A stretch of DNA of 64,000 nucleotides from Imperialibacter roseus (GTDB taxonomy: Bacteria; Bacteroidota; Bacteroidia; Cytophagales; Cyclobacteriaceae), in NCBI RefSeq assembly GCF_032999765.1, contig NZ_CP136051.1, positions 4,978,501 to 5,042,500 of the forward strand. Reading direction: 5' to 3'. The notes under the pieces were generated by a model, which did no database searches, was not told the DNA's origin, and saw only the letters and a list, made by a program, of their open reading frames with translations. The translations under genes and the position numbers were made by a program. Positions 28,293-36,961 of the stretch are shown here, piece after piece; position 1 is the stretch's first letter; every line of letters begins with the position of its first letter.

Positions 28293-29507
28293 ATGAACAA
28301 GGTTCAAAGCGCCCTATTTTGTTTATTTGTCATTGCCTTTTCGTTCGCAGGGCCTGACGTACACAGTCAGTCAATCAATAGTTTTAACCTTTCCTATACC
28401 TACAACCCTTCCGGGCCCATTCAATTCAAATATCGTTTGGTTAAGTCCGACCCGGGCTACAAAGTTTACTTTCAACTGAATCTTCCTGCCTACGACACCA
28501 TTGGCAATTACGAGTTGAACACTTTTTACCGAAGCTCATATTCGGACTCCTCTGCTTTCAATGAGACAACCCACAATTGGGCTGATCTCACAGACGTTTC
28601 AGCCTATCCGCAGCTTGCAGGAAAGCTGGCTTTCATGCCCTCGGAAAGTCAAAATATTATTGTCTTTCACGTCAAAAGACCGAGCACGCAAAAATCTTTC
28701 TTTTTCGATGTAGCGCTGGAAGGCGACAACATGTTTACTCCTGATGGGATAACCCCTGTTGATAAAAATGGCATGCCCGTCTTAAAGTCTTTTTTCAGCC
28801 CAAGAGATTCGCTCTCCCTGACGGCCGAAGATACGGCTCAGCTTTACGGATTTTACTACAATATGGATTTTGAAGAAGCCAGGCCACCCATGGTTATCGA
28901 CACTATTTCCGGAGGCAAAACAATGGGAATTGATAGCTCATTCATGATGAGAGCGGGTTACTTCTCTGCAACCAAGCCGGGTCTTTACCTGTTTCAAACC
29001 GATTCCAGTTCCGGCTCAGCGCTGGCCATGCGCCTGGCACCTTTCTATTATCCCAAGTTCGTTTCAGTTGACGAAATCATTGGCACCCTTCGCTACATCA
29101 GTTCCAAAGAAGAGTATAACAAGCTGGTTTCGTCCAAAACCAGAAAGAAAGCGCTGGACAATTTCCTGCTGGACATTTCAGGTAGCCAGGACCGGGCAAA
29201 ACGGATCATGCAGAACTATTTCACCCGAGTGGCTGAGGCGAACTTGTTGTTTACCGGATTTAAAGAAGGCTGGAAAACTGATGCAGGCATGATTTACATT
29301 ATCTTTGGCCATCCTGATGTGGTCGAAAGAAACGATGTAGGAGAAGTTTGGACCTACCTCAAAATGGAGGACAAATCTGACCTTAAGTTTGAGTTTATGA
29401 GGGTCAAAAATATTTTCACCCCTGGCTACCTTACGCTAATTCGTAAGGACGATTATGACAGATATTGGTTTCGCTTCGTAGATTTGTGGCGCAAAGGAAG
29501 AATTTAA
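28293..29507 (+). CDS. GWxTD domain-containing exported protein
   Basis: About 404 residues from the ATG at 28293, which gives a signal peptide ending near PDVHSQS; an in-frame ATG at 28266 would add nine residues. The diagnostic GWKTDAGMIYIIFGHPD lies near residue 326, and the preceding helix RAKRIMQNYFTRVAEAN fits the GWxTD domain, which is widespread in Bacteroidota and of unknown function. The N-terminal 250 residues look like beta-sandwich material. The next gene, rlmB, starts 43 bases downstream on the same strand, so the two may be co-transcribed. Confidence 0.85.
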   Translation: MNKVQSALFCLFVIAFSFAGPDVHSQSINSFNLSYTYNPSGPIQFKYRLVKSDPGYKVYFQLNLPAYDTIGNYELNTFYRSSYSDSSAFNETTHNWADLTDVSAYPQLAGKLAFMPSESQNIIVFHVKRPSTQKSFFFDVALEGDNMFTPDGITPVDKNGMPVLKSFFSPRDSLSLTAEDTAQLYGFYYNMDFEEARPPMVIDTISGGKTMGIDSSFMMRAGYFSATKPGLYLFQTDSSSGSALAMRLAPFYYPKFVSVDEIIGTLRYISSKEEYNKLVSSKTRKKALDNFLLDISGSQDRAKRIMQNYFTRVAEANLLFTGFKEGWKTDAGMIYIIFGHPDVVERNDVGEVWTYLKMEDKSDLKFEFMRVKNIFTPGYLTLIRKDDYDRYWFRFVDLWRKGRI

Positions 29508-29550
29508 ACTGTTCTTCGGCCTGCCGGGTCGCAGAACCAACAAGCATCAG

Positions 29551-30327
29551 GTGATAAGAAAATACCCTCAACAGCGAAGGCCCAACCCTTCCGATATGAT
29601 TTATGGCACCCGGGCGGTGATAGAAGCCATCAAGGCCGACAAACAAATCGACAAAATTTTCATCCAGAAAAATGTTAAAAATGAGCTCACCAATGAGCTC
29701 ATCAAGCTACTGATTGAAAACGGCATCGTTTTCCAGAATGTGCCCGGAGAAAAGCTTGACCGCCTAACTGGCAAAAACCACCAGGGTGTCATCGCCTTTG
29801 TCTCACCCATTGAGTTTGCCGACCTGCACAGGGTTGTATCGTTCATCTTCGACCAGGGCAAGGACGGCCTCATAGTGCTGATTGACCGGGTAACGGACGT
29901 GAGAAACTTTGGTGCCATTGTACGAACCGCCGAATCCGCCGGGGCCGACACGATTGTTATCCCTTCCAAAGGCAGCGCTCAAATCGGCAGTGATGCTGTG
30001 AAGACTTCAGCAGGAGCCCTTAACCATCTTCCCATTTGCAAAGTGAATGACTTCGAAGAGTCGGTCAAGTACCTCAAAGAGTCAGGCTTTCTCGTAGTGG
30101 CGTGCACAGAGAAAACTGATCAGCTATACTCAGACGCTGACCTTACCGGGCCTGTGGCGCTCATTATGGGTTCTGAAGAGGATGGTATTTCTGACAGCGT
30201 GCTTGAAATGGCTGATACGAAGGTGAAAATTCCTATGCAGGGCAAAATTGAATCGCTGAATGTTTCCGTGGCAGCCGGTATTTTTCTTTTTGAGGTGGTA
30301 AGACAAAGAATGGCAGCCTTGAAGTAG
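29551..30327 (+). CDS. rlmB: 23S rRNA (guanosine-2'-O)-methyltransferase RlmB
   Basis: 258 residues from GTG 29551; an ATG at 29596 is an alternative that would trim the basic N-terminus. DMIYGTRAVIEAI opens the substrate-binding domain. The SPOUT knot follows with DRVTDVRNFGAIVRTAESAG, LIMGSEEDGIS and IPMQGKIESLNVSVAAGIF, the three conserved TrmH/RlmB motifs including the knot Asn. The enzyme methylates the ribose of G2251 in the peptidyl-transferase loop of 23S rRNA. Length and motifs fit RlmB rather than TrmH. Confidence 0.92.
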   Translation: MIRKYPQQRRPNPSDMIYGTRAVIEAIKADKQIDKIFIQKNVKNELTNELIKLLIENGIVFQNVPGEKLDRLTGKNHQGVIAFVSPIEFADLHRVVSFIFDQGKDGLIVLIDRVTDVRNFGAIVRTAESAGADTIVIPSKGSAQIGSDAVKTSAGALNHLPICKVNDFEESVKYLKESGFLVVACTEKTDQLYSDADLTGPVALIMGSEEDGISDSVLEMADTKVKIPMQGKIESLNVSVAAGIFLFEVVRQRMAALK

Positions 30328-30371
30328 ACTGCCATCCAAAAAATTTATAAAAAACTGCTTTGGCTGAGCGC

Positions 30372-31460
30372 TCAGAGGAGCTCCTCACCCTTCTTGTTTT
30401 TCACGTCGTTCACAAATTCCCTGAACTTCGCTTCCTGGTCTTTTTTCACTATCATTAGTACGTCCTCAAAATCAGCTACGAGGTAGCCTTCGAGGTCTTG
30501 TAGAATAACCAGCTTGTCCTTATCGGTTTTGATAATATTGCTGTGACTATCGTAAGGAAGTAACTCTGCACCCATAACGATGTTCTCGTTTTCCTCCTTT
30601 TTCAGGTTATCGTAGAGTGAGCCCCACGAGCCCAAATCCGACCAGGCAAAATCGCCCAGCACGACATAAACATCGTTTGCCTTTTCCATAATACCGTAGT
30701 CAATAGATATATTTCTACACTGCGTATAGGCCTTGTCAATATACTGCTGCTCGGTGTCGGTGTAATAATGCTCCATACCATCATCAAAGGCCTCAGCCAT
30801 TTCGGGCAGGCTATTCTCATATTCCTTGATGATCGTAGAAGTCTTCCAAATAAAGATCCCCGCATTCCAGACAAAATCTCCGCTTTCCAGAAACTTCTTG
30901 GCCCATTCCAGCTCAGGCTTTTCCGTGAATGTTTTAACCTTCCTGGCTGCACCAAACTTTTCTTCAGAATACTGAATATAGCCATAGCCGGTTTCCGGCT
31001 TTGTTGGCTTAATGCCTATCGTAACCAGGTTGCCTTCCTTCTGAGCTGCGAATATGCCTTCCTCAACCGTAGCAATGAATTTGTCCTCATTAAAAATGGC
31101 ATGGTCTGCCGGAGTGATTACCACCGTGGCGTCAGGGTTCTTTTTGTGAATTTTGTAGCACGCATACGCCACGCACGGAGCGGTATTTCTCCGGGCCGGT
31201 TCAAGCAGTATTTGATCCTGCTCAAGGTCAGGTAATTGTTCCTTCACTAATTCGGCGTATTGTTGATTAGTGACGATCAATATGTTATCTTTGCCCGCCG
31301 TTTGCAGGAACCGGTTGTAAGTCATTTGTAAAAGTGACTGACCAGTACCAAATATGTCAAGAAATTGTTTTGGGCGCTTGTTTCTGCTATAGGGCCAAAA
31401 CCTACTCCCTACACCACCGGCCATAATTATTACAAAAGTTTGACTGCTTTTTCTGTCCAT
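30372..31460 (-). CDS. manC: Mannose-1-phosphate guanylyltransferase
   Basis: 362 residues, a single-domain GDP-mannose pyrophosphorylase without the isomerase half found in longer ManC proteins. AGGVGSRFWPYSRNKRPKQF at 14-33 is the nucleotide-binding and catalytic loop. EPARRNTAPC, ITPADHAI, FTEKPELEWAKKFLESG and FVWNAGIFIWK follow in family order. It makes GDP-mannose from mannose 1-phosphate and GTP, the precursor for mannose, fucose and rhamnose-type sugars in surface glycans and for dolichol/polyprenol-mannose donors. It has its own consensus-like promoter at 31486-31515. Confidence 0.93.
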   Translation of the reverse strand: MDRKSSQTFVIIMAGGVGSRFWPYSRNKRPKQFLDIFGTGQSLLQMTYNRFLQTAGKDNILIVTNQQYAELVKEQLPDLEQDQILLEPARRNTAPCVAYACYKIHKKNPDATVVITPADHAIFNEDKFIATVEEGIFAAQKEGNLVTIGIKPTKPETGYGYIQYSEEKFGAARKVKTFTEKPELEWAKKFLESGDFVWNAGIFIWKTSTIIKEYENSLPEMAEAFDDGMEHYYTDTEQQYIDKAYTQCRNISIDYGIMEKANDVYVVLGDFAWSDLGSWGSLYDNLKKEENENIVMGAELLPYDSHSNIIKTDKDKLVILQDLEGYLVADFEDVLMIVKKDQEAKFREFVNDVKNKKGEELL

Positions 31461-31485
31461 TACTTAGCTAAAACGTATTTCGTTG

Positions 31486-31515
31486 CAAATATAGGCTTTA
31501 AATACGGTCAGCAAA
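31486..31515 (-). promoter_or_regulatory. Bacteroidota-type promoter of manC
   Basis: On the minus strand TTTG (31512-31515) is followed after exactly 18 bases by TATATTTG (31486-31493). Both boxes match the Bacteroidota primary-sigma consensus TTTG / TAnnTTTG fully. The -7 box ends 25 bases before the manC ATG at 31460. Confidence 0.7.
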
Positions 31516-31689
31516 GGTCGTGGAATCATTAAAGAGCATAATGACGCTGTTATAAAACGATTATGAATGACGCCCATCACACCTTATCACTGATATTTGG
31601 AAAGTGAGCGTGTCATTTGAATTAAAATTAGTATATTCAATTGCTCAGCTAACTGTGTGTAAAAGCTGAAAAAGAAATTGCAGAGCCAT

Positions 31690-33873
31690 ATGATTGCGAG
31701 CCTGGAGGAACAGTTAAAAGATAAGTTAAAAGAAGTTTTTGGGTACAGCAGCTTTCGAGGCACCCAGGAAGCGATCATCAAAAATATACTTGACGGACGG
31801 AATACCTTCGTCATCATGCCAACCGGTGCGGGCAAGTCGCTTTGTTACCAGCTGCCAGCACTGATCCTTGATGGTGCGGCCATTGTTATCTCACCTCTTA
31901 TTGCCCTGATGAAGAATCAGGTCGATCAATTGAATGCGGTGGGTGTCAATGCCCAGTTCCTCAACTCTACCTTGACCAAGACGGAAATGAACAGGGTAAA
32001 GAGAGAGACCCTGAGCGGAGAGGTGCAGCTACTTTATGTGGCACCTGAATCTCTTACCAAAGAAGAAAATATTGAGTTCCTCAAAAAAGCAAACATTTCT
32101 TTTGCGGCAATTGACGAGGCTCATTGTATCTCGGAGTGGGGCCATGACTTCAGGCCTGAGTACCGGAGAATCAAGCAGATTCTGGCCCAAATCAGCAACA
32201 TGCCCGTGATTGCACTGACCGCTACTGCTACTCCGAAGGTGCAAATTGATATTCAGAAGAACCTGCAAATGGAAGAGGCCGACATTTTTAAGTCTTCTTT
32301 CAACAGAGAAAATCTATACTACGAGGTCCGCCCCAAGCAGCACACCAAAAAGCAACTGGTAAAGTTCGTAAAGTCTCAGAAAGGCAAATCTGGGATTGTG
32401 TACTGCCTGAGCCGAAAGAAAGTTGAAGAAATAGCCAACTTGCTGCAGGTAAATGATGTGAAAGCTGCTCCTTATCACGCCGGCCTTGATGCTGCGGTAC
32501 GAATAAAGAATCAAGACGACTTCCTGAACGAAGAAGTAGATGTCATTGTGGCAACCATTGCTTTCGGTATGGGCATCGATAAGCCAGATGTTCGCTTTGT
32601 TGTGCATTACGACACTCCAAAATCATTGGAAGGATACTATCAGGAAACTGGTCGTGCCGGAAGAGATGGTCTGGAGGGTAACTGTATCATGTTCTACAGT
32701 TACAACGACATCATCAAGCTTGAAAAATTCAATAAGGACAAAACTGTTACTGAAAGAGACAACGCCAGAGTGCTGCTTGACGAAATGGTTTCCTACGCTG
32801 AGTCATCACTCTGTAGAAGAAAGCAGTTGCTACACTACTTTGGCGAAAGCTACGAGCATGATTGCAACTTTTGTGACAACTGCCTTAAGCCAAGAGAGAA
32901 GTTCGACGGCGAAGAGTATGTTCAATGGGTGCTCAGAGCCGCAATGGAAACGGGCGAAAGGTTTAACCTGGCACACCTCGTAGATGTGGTGAAAGGCACG
33001 CCCTCGCAATACGTTAAAAGTTACGGGCATGATGCTTTGTCCATTTTTGGCAAAGGAAAAGAGCTGGAAGAAAGCCTCATCAAGTCGGTAGTGCGTCAGT
33101 CTCTGTTGCTGGAGTTTCTTGAGAAAGACATTGAAAATATTGGTGTGTTGAAAGTAACCGCTAAAGGCAAGGACTTTATTGTGGATCCTTTTGCGATCAA
33201 GCTCTCAAAAGACCACGAATATGACGTGGAAGTGACCGAGGAAGAAGAAGACGCAGAAAAAGTGCCTACCACAACCAAGGCCTACGACGAAGCACTCTTC
33301 GAAATGCTTAGAAATCTTCGGAAGAAGGTAGCCAAGCAAATGGATCTGCCACCATATGTCGTTTTTCAGGATCCTTCCCTTGAGGAAATGGCCACTATCT
33401 ACCCCACTACCAAGGACGAGCTTGCTCAGATCAACGGCGTCGGCATGGGCAAGGTGGCAAAATTTGGCAAGCCTTTTCTCGAGACTATTGCCAAATACGT
33501 TGAGGAAAATGACATTGAAACTGCCTCTGATGTAGTGGTTAAGTCGGCGGGACAGAAGTCGAAAATCAAGATCTTCATCATACAGCAAATTGACCGCAAG
33601 GTGGATTTGGAGGAGATTGCCGAAGCCAAAAGCATGGCCATGGAGGAGATCATTAACGAAATTGAACACATCTGCTACTCAGGCACCAAGCTCAACCTTG
33701 AATACTATATTGATCAGGTACTGGACGAAGACAGGCAAGATGAAATCATCGACTATTTTATGAATGCTGAAACAGACAGCATTGCAGTCGCACTGGAAGA
33801 ACTGGGTGACGACTACTCGGAGGAAGAGCTAAGACTTGTCCGTATAAAATTCCTGTCAGAATACGCCAATTAA
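31690..33873 (+). CDS. recQ: ATP-dependent DNA helicase RecQ
   Basis: 727 residues from ATG 31690 (a TTG four codons upstream is also in frame). Helicase motifs are complete: Walker A MPTGAGKSLCYQLPAL at about 43-58, DEAHCISEWGHDFRPEY from about 142, and motif VI QETGRAGRDG. The zinc-binding cysteines CRRKQ and HDCNFCDNC lie near 375-398, followed by a winged-helix RQC domain. An HRDC domain sits near 528-600 and carries INGVGMGKVAKFG. It unwinds recombination and stalled-fork structures in the 3'-5' direction. The 100-residue acidic tail after HRDC makes it longer than E. coli RecQ, as is usual in this phylum. Confidence 0.95.
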   Translation: MIASLEEQLKDKLKEVFGYSSFRGTQEAIIKNILDGRNTFVIMPTGAGKSLCYQLPALILDGAAIVISPLIALMKNQVDQLNAVGVNAQFLNSTLTKTEMNRVKRETLSGEVQLLYVAPESLTKEENIEFLKKANISFAAIDEAHCISEWGHDFRPEYRRIKQILAQISNMPVIALTATATPKVQIDIQKNLQMEEADIFKSSFNRENLYYEVRPKQHTKKQLVKFVKSQKGKSGIVYCLSRKKVEEIANLLQVNDVKAAPYHAGLDAAVRIKNQDDFLNEEVDVIVATIAFGMGIDKPDVRFVVHYDTPKSLEGYYQETGRAGRDGLEGNCIMFYSYNDIIKLEKFNKDKTVTERDNARVLLDEMVSYAESSLCRRKQLLHYFGESYEHDCNFCDNCLKPREKFDGEEYVQWVLRAAMETGERFNLAHLVDVVKGTPSQYVKSYGHDALSIFGKGKELEESLIKSVVRQSLLLEFLEKDIENIGVLKVTAKGKDFIVDPFAIKLSKDHEYDVEVTEEEEDAEKVPTTTKAYDEALFEMLRNLRKKVAKQMDLPPYVVFQDPSLEEMATIYPTTKDELAQINGVGMGKVAKFGKPFLETIAKYVEENDIETASDVVVKSAGQKSKIKIFIIQQIDRKVDLEEIAEAKSMAMEEIINEIEHICYSGTKLNLEYYIDQVLDEDRQDEIIDYFMNAETDSIAVALEELGDDYSEEELRLVRIKFLSEYAN

Positions 33874-33925
33874 TTGGTGCATAGCCTCCTCCTTCTTAAG
33901 TTTGTCGGCTAAACAATTCATCACT

Positions 33926-35212
33926 ATGAATATAGCCGTCATTGGTTCAGGAGGAAGAGAACACGCACTTTCATGGAAAATTTCTCAAAGTCCGAAGTGT
34001 GACAATCTCTTTATTGTACCAGGCAACGCCGGCACTTCATCGGTTGGTACCAATGTTTCGCTTTCCATTACCGACTTTCCAACGATAGCCGAATGGGCCC
34101 TGAAGGAAAAAATAGAACTGATCATTGTTGGGCCTGAAGAACCTCTCGTAAAGGGATTCCGGGATTACTTCGAAACAAGAAAAGACCTCGCTCACATAGC
34201 CATTGTAGGCCCTGGAGCAGCCGGCGCAGCACTTGAGGGCAGCAAGGATGTCTCCAAGCAGTTTATGCTGAAACACGGCATTCCCACCGCCAGAGCGAAA
34301 ACCATCATTGCCGACAACCTTTCCGAGGGCTTTCAATTTCTCGACTCTCTTCAACCTCCCTACGTGCTAAAAGCAGATGGACTGGCTGCAGGCAAGGGTG
34401 TGATCATCACAAGCAACCTTGCGGAGGCTAAAGACAGGCTCAGATTCATGATTGAAGAGGCCGAATTTGGCGAAGCCAGCCGAAAAGTGCTCATAGAAGA
34501 GTTTCTGGATGGCATCGAGCTTTCTGTTTTTGTGCTAACTGACGGGAAGGACTATATCATTCTGCCTGAGGCTAAGGACTATAAAAGAATTGGCGATGGC
34601 GATACCGGGCCAAACACGGGTGGCATGGGGGCTGTCTCGCCAGTGCCGTTTGCTCCGGGCGAGTTTCTGAAGAAGGTAGAGGAAAAAGTCGTAAAGCCAA
34701 CAGTTGACGGGCTGAGGAAAGACAATATTGACTACAAAGGCTTTATTTTCATTGGTTTGATGAACGTAGGCGGTGAACCATATGTGATCGAATACAATGT
34801 GAGGATGGGCGATCCGGAGACGCAAGTTGTTATTCCCCGGATCAAATCAGACCTTGTTGACTTGCTCCTCGCCACAGGACAGGGCAAGCTAAAGGGCCAG
34901 TCGTTTGACGTAAGGCCTGATTTTGCAACTACCGTGGTAATGGTGGCAGGAGGTTATCCTTCAGGCTATGAGAAAGGAAGGCCGATAACTGGTCTGGGCG
35001 GCAAATACGATTCAGAGGTATTCCATGCAGGCACAAAAATCTCCGGCGACGACGTTGTCACCAATGGCGGCAGGGTGTTGGCCATTACCAGCTTTGGGAG
35101 CTCGATTCAGGAAGCCGTCAGCAAGAGTTATAAAACAATAGATAGTATTAAGTGGGATCAGGCCAATTTCAGAAAGGACATCGGCCAGGATTTGGTAAAG
35201 TACAATGGATAG
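33926..35212 (+). CDS. purD: Phosphoribosylamine-glycine ligase
   Basis: 428 residues from ATG 33926 (MNIAVIGSGGREHALSWK). An in-frame TTG at 33902 is less likely, because the family starts at this beta strand. The ATP-grasp blocks are present: GPEEPLVKGF, SKQFMLKHGIPTA, YVLKADGLAAGKGV, the GPNTGGMGAVSP loop and RMGDPETQ. The enzyme joins phosphoribosylamine and glycine in the second step of purine synthesis, in the cytosol. It follows recQ at a distance of 52 bases and is not next to other pur genes. Confidence 0.95.
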   Translation: MNIAVIGSGGREHALSWKISQSPKCDNLFIVPGNAGTSSVGTNVSLSITDFPTIAEWALKEKIELIIVGPEEPLVKGFRDYFETRKDLAHIAIVGPGAAGAALEGSKDVSKQFMLKHGIPTARAKTIIADNLSEGFQFLDSLQPPYVLKADGLAAGKGVIITSNLAEAKDRLRFMIEEAEFGEASRKVLIEEFLDGIELSVFVLTDGKDYIILPEAKDYKRIGDGDTGPNTGGMGAVSPVPFAPGEFLKKVEEKVVKPTVDGLRKDNIDYKGFIFIGLMNVGGEPYVIEYNVRMGDPETQVVIPRIKSDLVDLLLATGQGKLKGQSFDVRPDFATTVVMVAGGYPSGYEKGRPITGLGGKYDSEVFHAGTKISGDDVVTNGGRVLAITSFGSSIQEAVSKSYKTIDSIKWDQANFRKDIGQDLVKYNG

Positions 35213-35286
35213 CAGGCATTGTTAGCACCTGATGGTTTTGAAATTATTTTTATATTTGAGAAGAGCTAACATAAAATTGCTTAGAG

Positions 35287-36453
35287 ATGGGATGTAGCAC
35301 ATGCAGTAGTGTAACTACCGCAGATGGTAAAGTGGCTGGTTGCAAAAGCAATGGTGGCTGCTCGACAGGTGGTTGCAATAAAATGAACGTTTTTGACTGG
35401 CTTTCCAACATGGACATGCCAGCTGTAGATAAATTTGATGTAGTTGAAGTAAGGTTTAAGAACGGCCGAAAGGACTTTTTTCGCAATAGCGAACACCTGC
35501 CTATCGTCACCGGCGATGCCGTTGTAGTTGATGTTCCAAACGGCCACCATATTGGCTACGTGTCTCTTCAGGGAGAGCTTGTTCGGCTTCAAATGCAGAA
35601 GAAAAAAGTGGCTAATGACAGTGAGGTCAAGAATATCTACAGAATAGCCACCCAAAAAGACCTGGAAAAATTTGAACAGGTTCAGGCCAGAGATCTCCCA
35701 ACCCTCTTTCGCACAAGAGAGATCATCAGAGAGCTCAAACTGGACATGAAGCTGACCGACATCGAATTTCAAGCCGATAACACCAAAGCCACATTCTACT
35801 ACTCTGCTGACGACAGAGTTGATTTCCGTGAGTTGATAAAACTACTGGCCGCCGAGTTTAAAATTCGGGTAGAAATGCGCCAAATCAGCTTGAGGCAGGA
35901 AGCAGGCCGACTTGGTGGAATTGGCGTGTGCGGCAGAGAGCTGTGCTGCTCCACCTGGCTCTCCGAATTCAAGAGCGTGTCTACTTCCGCAGCCAGGTAC
36001 CAAAACCTGTCGCTGAATCCAAGTAAGCTCTCCGGGCAATGCGGCAGGCTCAAGTGCTGCCTTAATTACGAGCTCGACACTTACATGGATGCACTGGAGG
36101 GAATTCCAGAGCTGGAAGCACCTCTGCTTACGGCACGTGGTGAGGCGTCGCTGCAAAAGACAGACATCTTTCGAAAAACCATGTGGTTCGGCTACAGGGA
36201 CGAAAATACCTGGTATCCATTGGACGTTGAGCGGGTAAAGGTGATTCTTGAAATGAACAAGAAAGGTCAAAAACCTGATACCCTGGCTATAGACAAAGAA
36301 GACAACGGAAGAGATGCCAACCAGGCTCTCAACAGCGACCTGGTGAACCTGGACAAAAAATTTGGTGGACAGGGCAGCGGCAAAAAGAAGAAAAAGAACA
36401 AAAAACGATTCAAGAACCGTAACCGGGGTCAAAACAATCAACCAAAGCAATAG
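35287..36453 (+). CDS. ricT: PSP1 domain protein, RicT-like
   Basis: 388 residues. An unusual Cys-rich N-terminus holds seven cysteines within the first 31 residues. The PSP1 domain follows, with GVCGRELCCSTWLSEF and GQCGRLKCCLNYELD, whose cysteines match the iron-sulfur ligands of the RicT (YaaT) subunit of the RicAFT complex. In Bacillus that complex works with RNase Y in mRNA processing; the role in Bacteroidota is less clear. The C-terminal 40 residues are a Lys/Asn/Arg-rich disordered tail, probably RNA-binding. The stop codon directly abuts the gldH start, so both are co-transcribed. Confidence 0.88.
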   Translation: MGCSTCSSVTTADGKVAGCKSNGGCSTGGCNKMNVFDWLSNMDMPAVDKFDVVEVRFKNGRKDFFRNSEHLPIVTGDAVVVDVPNGHHIGYVSLQGELVRLQMQKKKVANDSEVKNIYRIATQKDLEKFEQVQARDLPTLFRTREIIRELKLDMKLTDIEFQADNTKATFYYSADDRVDFRELIKLLAAEFKIRVEMRQISLRQEAGRLGGIGVCGRELCCSTWLSEFKSVSTSAARYQNLSLNPSKLSGQCGRLKCCLNYELDTYMDALEGIPELEAPLLTARGEASLQKTDIFRKTMWFGYRDENTWYPLDVERVKVILEMNKKGQKPDTLAIDKEDNGRDANQALNSDLVNLDKKFGGQGSGKKKKKNKKRFKNRNRGQNNQPKQ

Positions 36454-36957
36454 ATGAGGACACCACTATTGGGAAGCAAACTTGGCGGCCTCATTTGTTT
36501 GTCAGCAGGTTTGGTATTCCTCTTGTCATCATGCAGTGATTCAAGGATTTATGATGAATACCACGATTTTGATGAAAACGTGTGGCACATGGATTCTACT
36601 GAGAAATTTACTTTTCCTGTTGATGCGACGGAAGATCAGTTTCGGCTTTCTTATCTGGTCAGAAACACTGCAGATTACTCATACTACAACCTCTATCTCA
36701 AGTTCACTCTTGAAGACTCCCTTCATCAAGTGATCGAAAGTCAAATGCAGGAGGTAATTCTGTTCGACCCTAAAACAGGGAAGCCCTATGGCAGTGGGCT
36801 GGGAGATTTGTTTTCTCATGAGTTTCCAGCCATCGATAACTTCACGTTTCCTTACAAAGGGAAGTTCACCTTTTCAGTTCAGCAATACATGAGAGTGGAA
36901 AGCCTGACGGGCATTCAGTCGCTTGGGTTAAAAGTTGAAAGAGTCGGGCAAGAATAG
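36454..36957 (+). CDS. gldH: Gliding motility lipoprotein GldH
   Basis: 167 residues. A lipoprotein signal ends at LLSSC (Cys27), and the mature part begins DSRIYDEYHDFDENVWH. DSTEKFTFPV, VRNTADYSYYNLYLKFTL and GKPYGSGLGDLF match GldH, an outer-envelope lipoprotein needed for gliding and linked to the type IX secretion/gliding machinery in Flavobacterium. The gene begins one base after ricT. Presence of gldH supports a gliding-type Bacteroidota, although non-gliding members also keep it. It is convergent with the helicase gene four bases away. Confidence 0.9.
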   Translation: MRTPLLGSKLGGLICLSAGLVFLLSSCSDSRIYDEYHDFDENVWHMDSTEKFTFPVDATEDQFRLSYLVRNTADYSYYNLYLKFTLEDSLHQVIESQMQEVILFDPKTGKPYGSGLGDLFSHEFPAIDNFTFPYKGKFTFSVQQYMRVESLTGIQSLGLKVERVGQE

Positions 36958-36961
36958 CTAT

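Noticed and set aside
30360-30380. CTGAGCGCTCAG palindrome between rlmB and manC as a terminator
   Set aside because: No T-run follows on either strand and the palindrome is short; not called.
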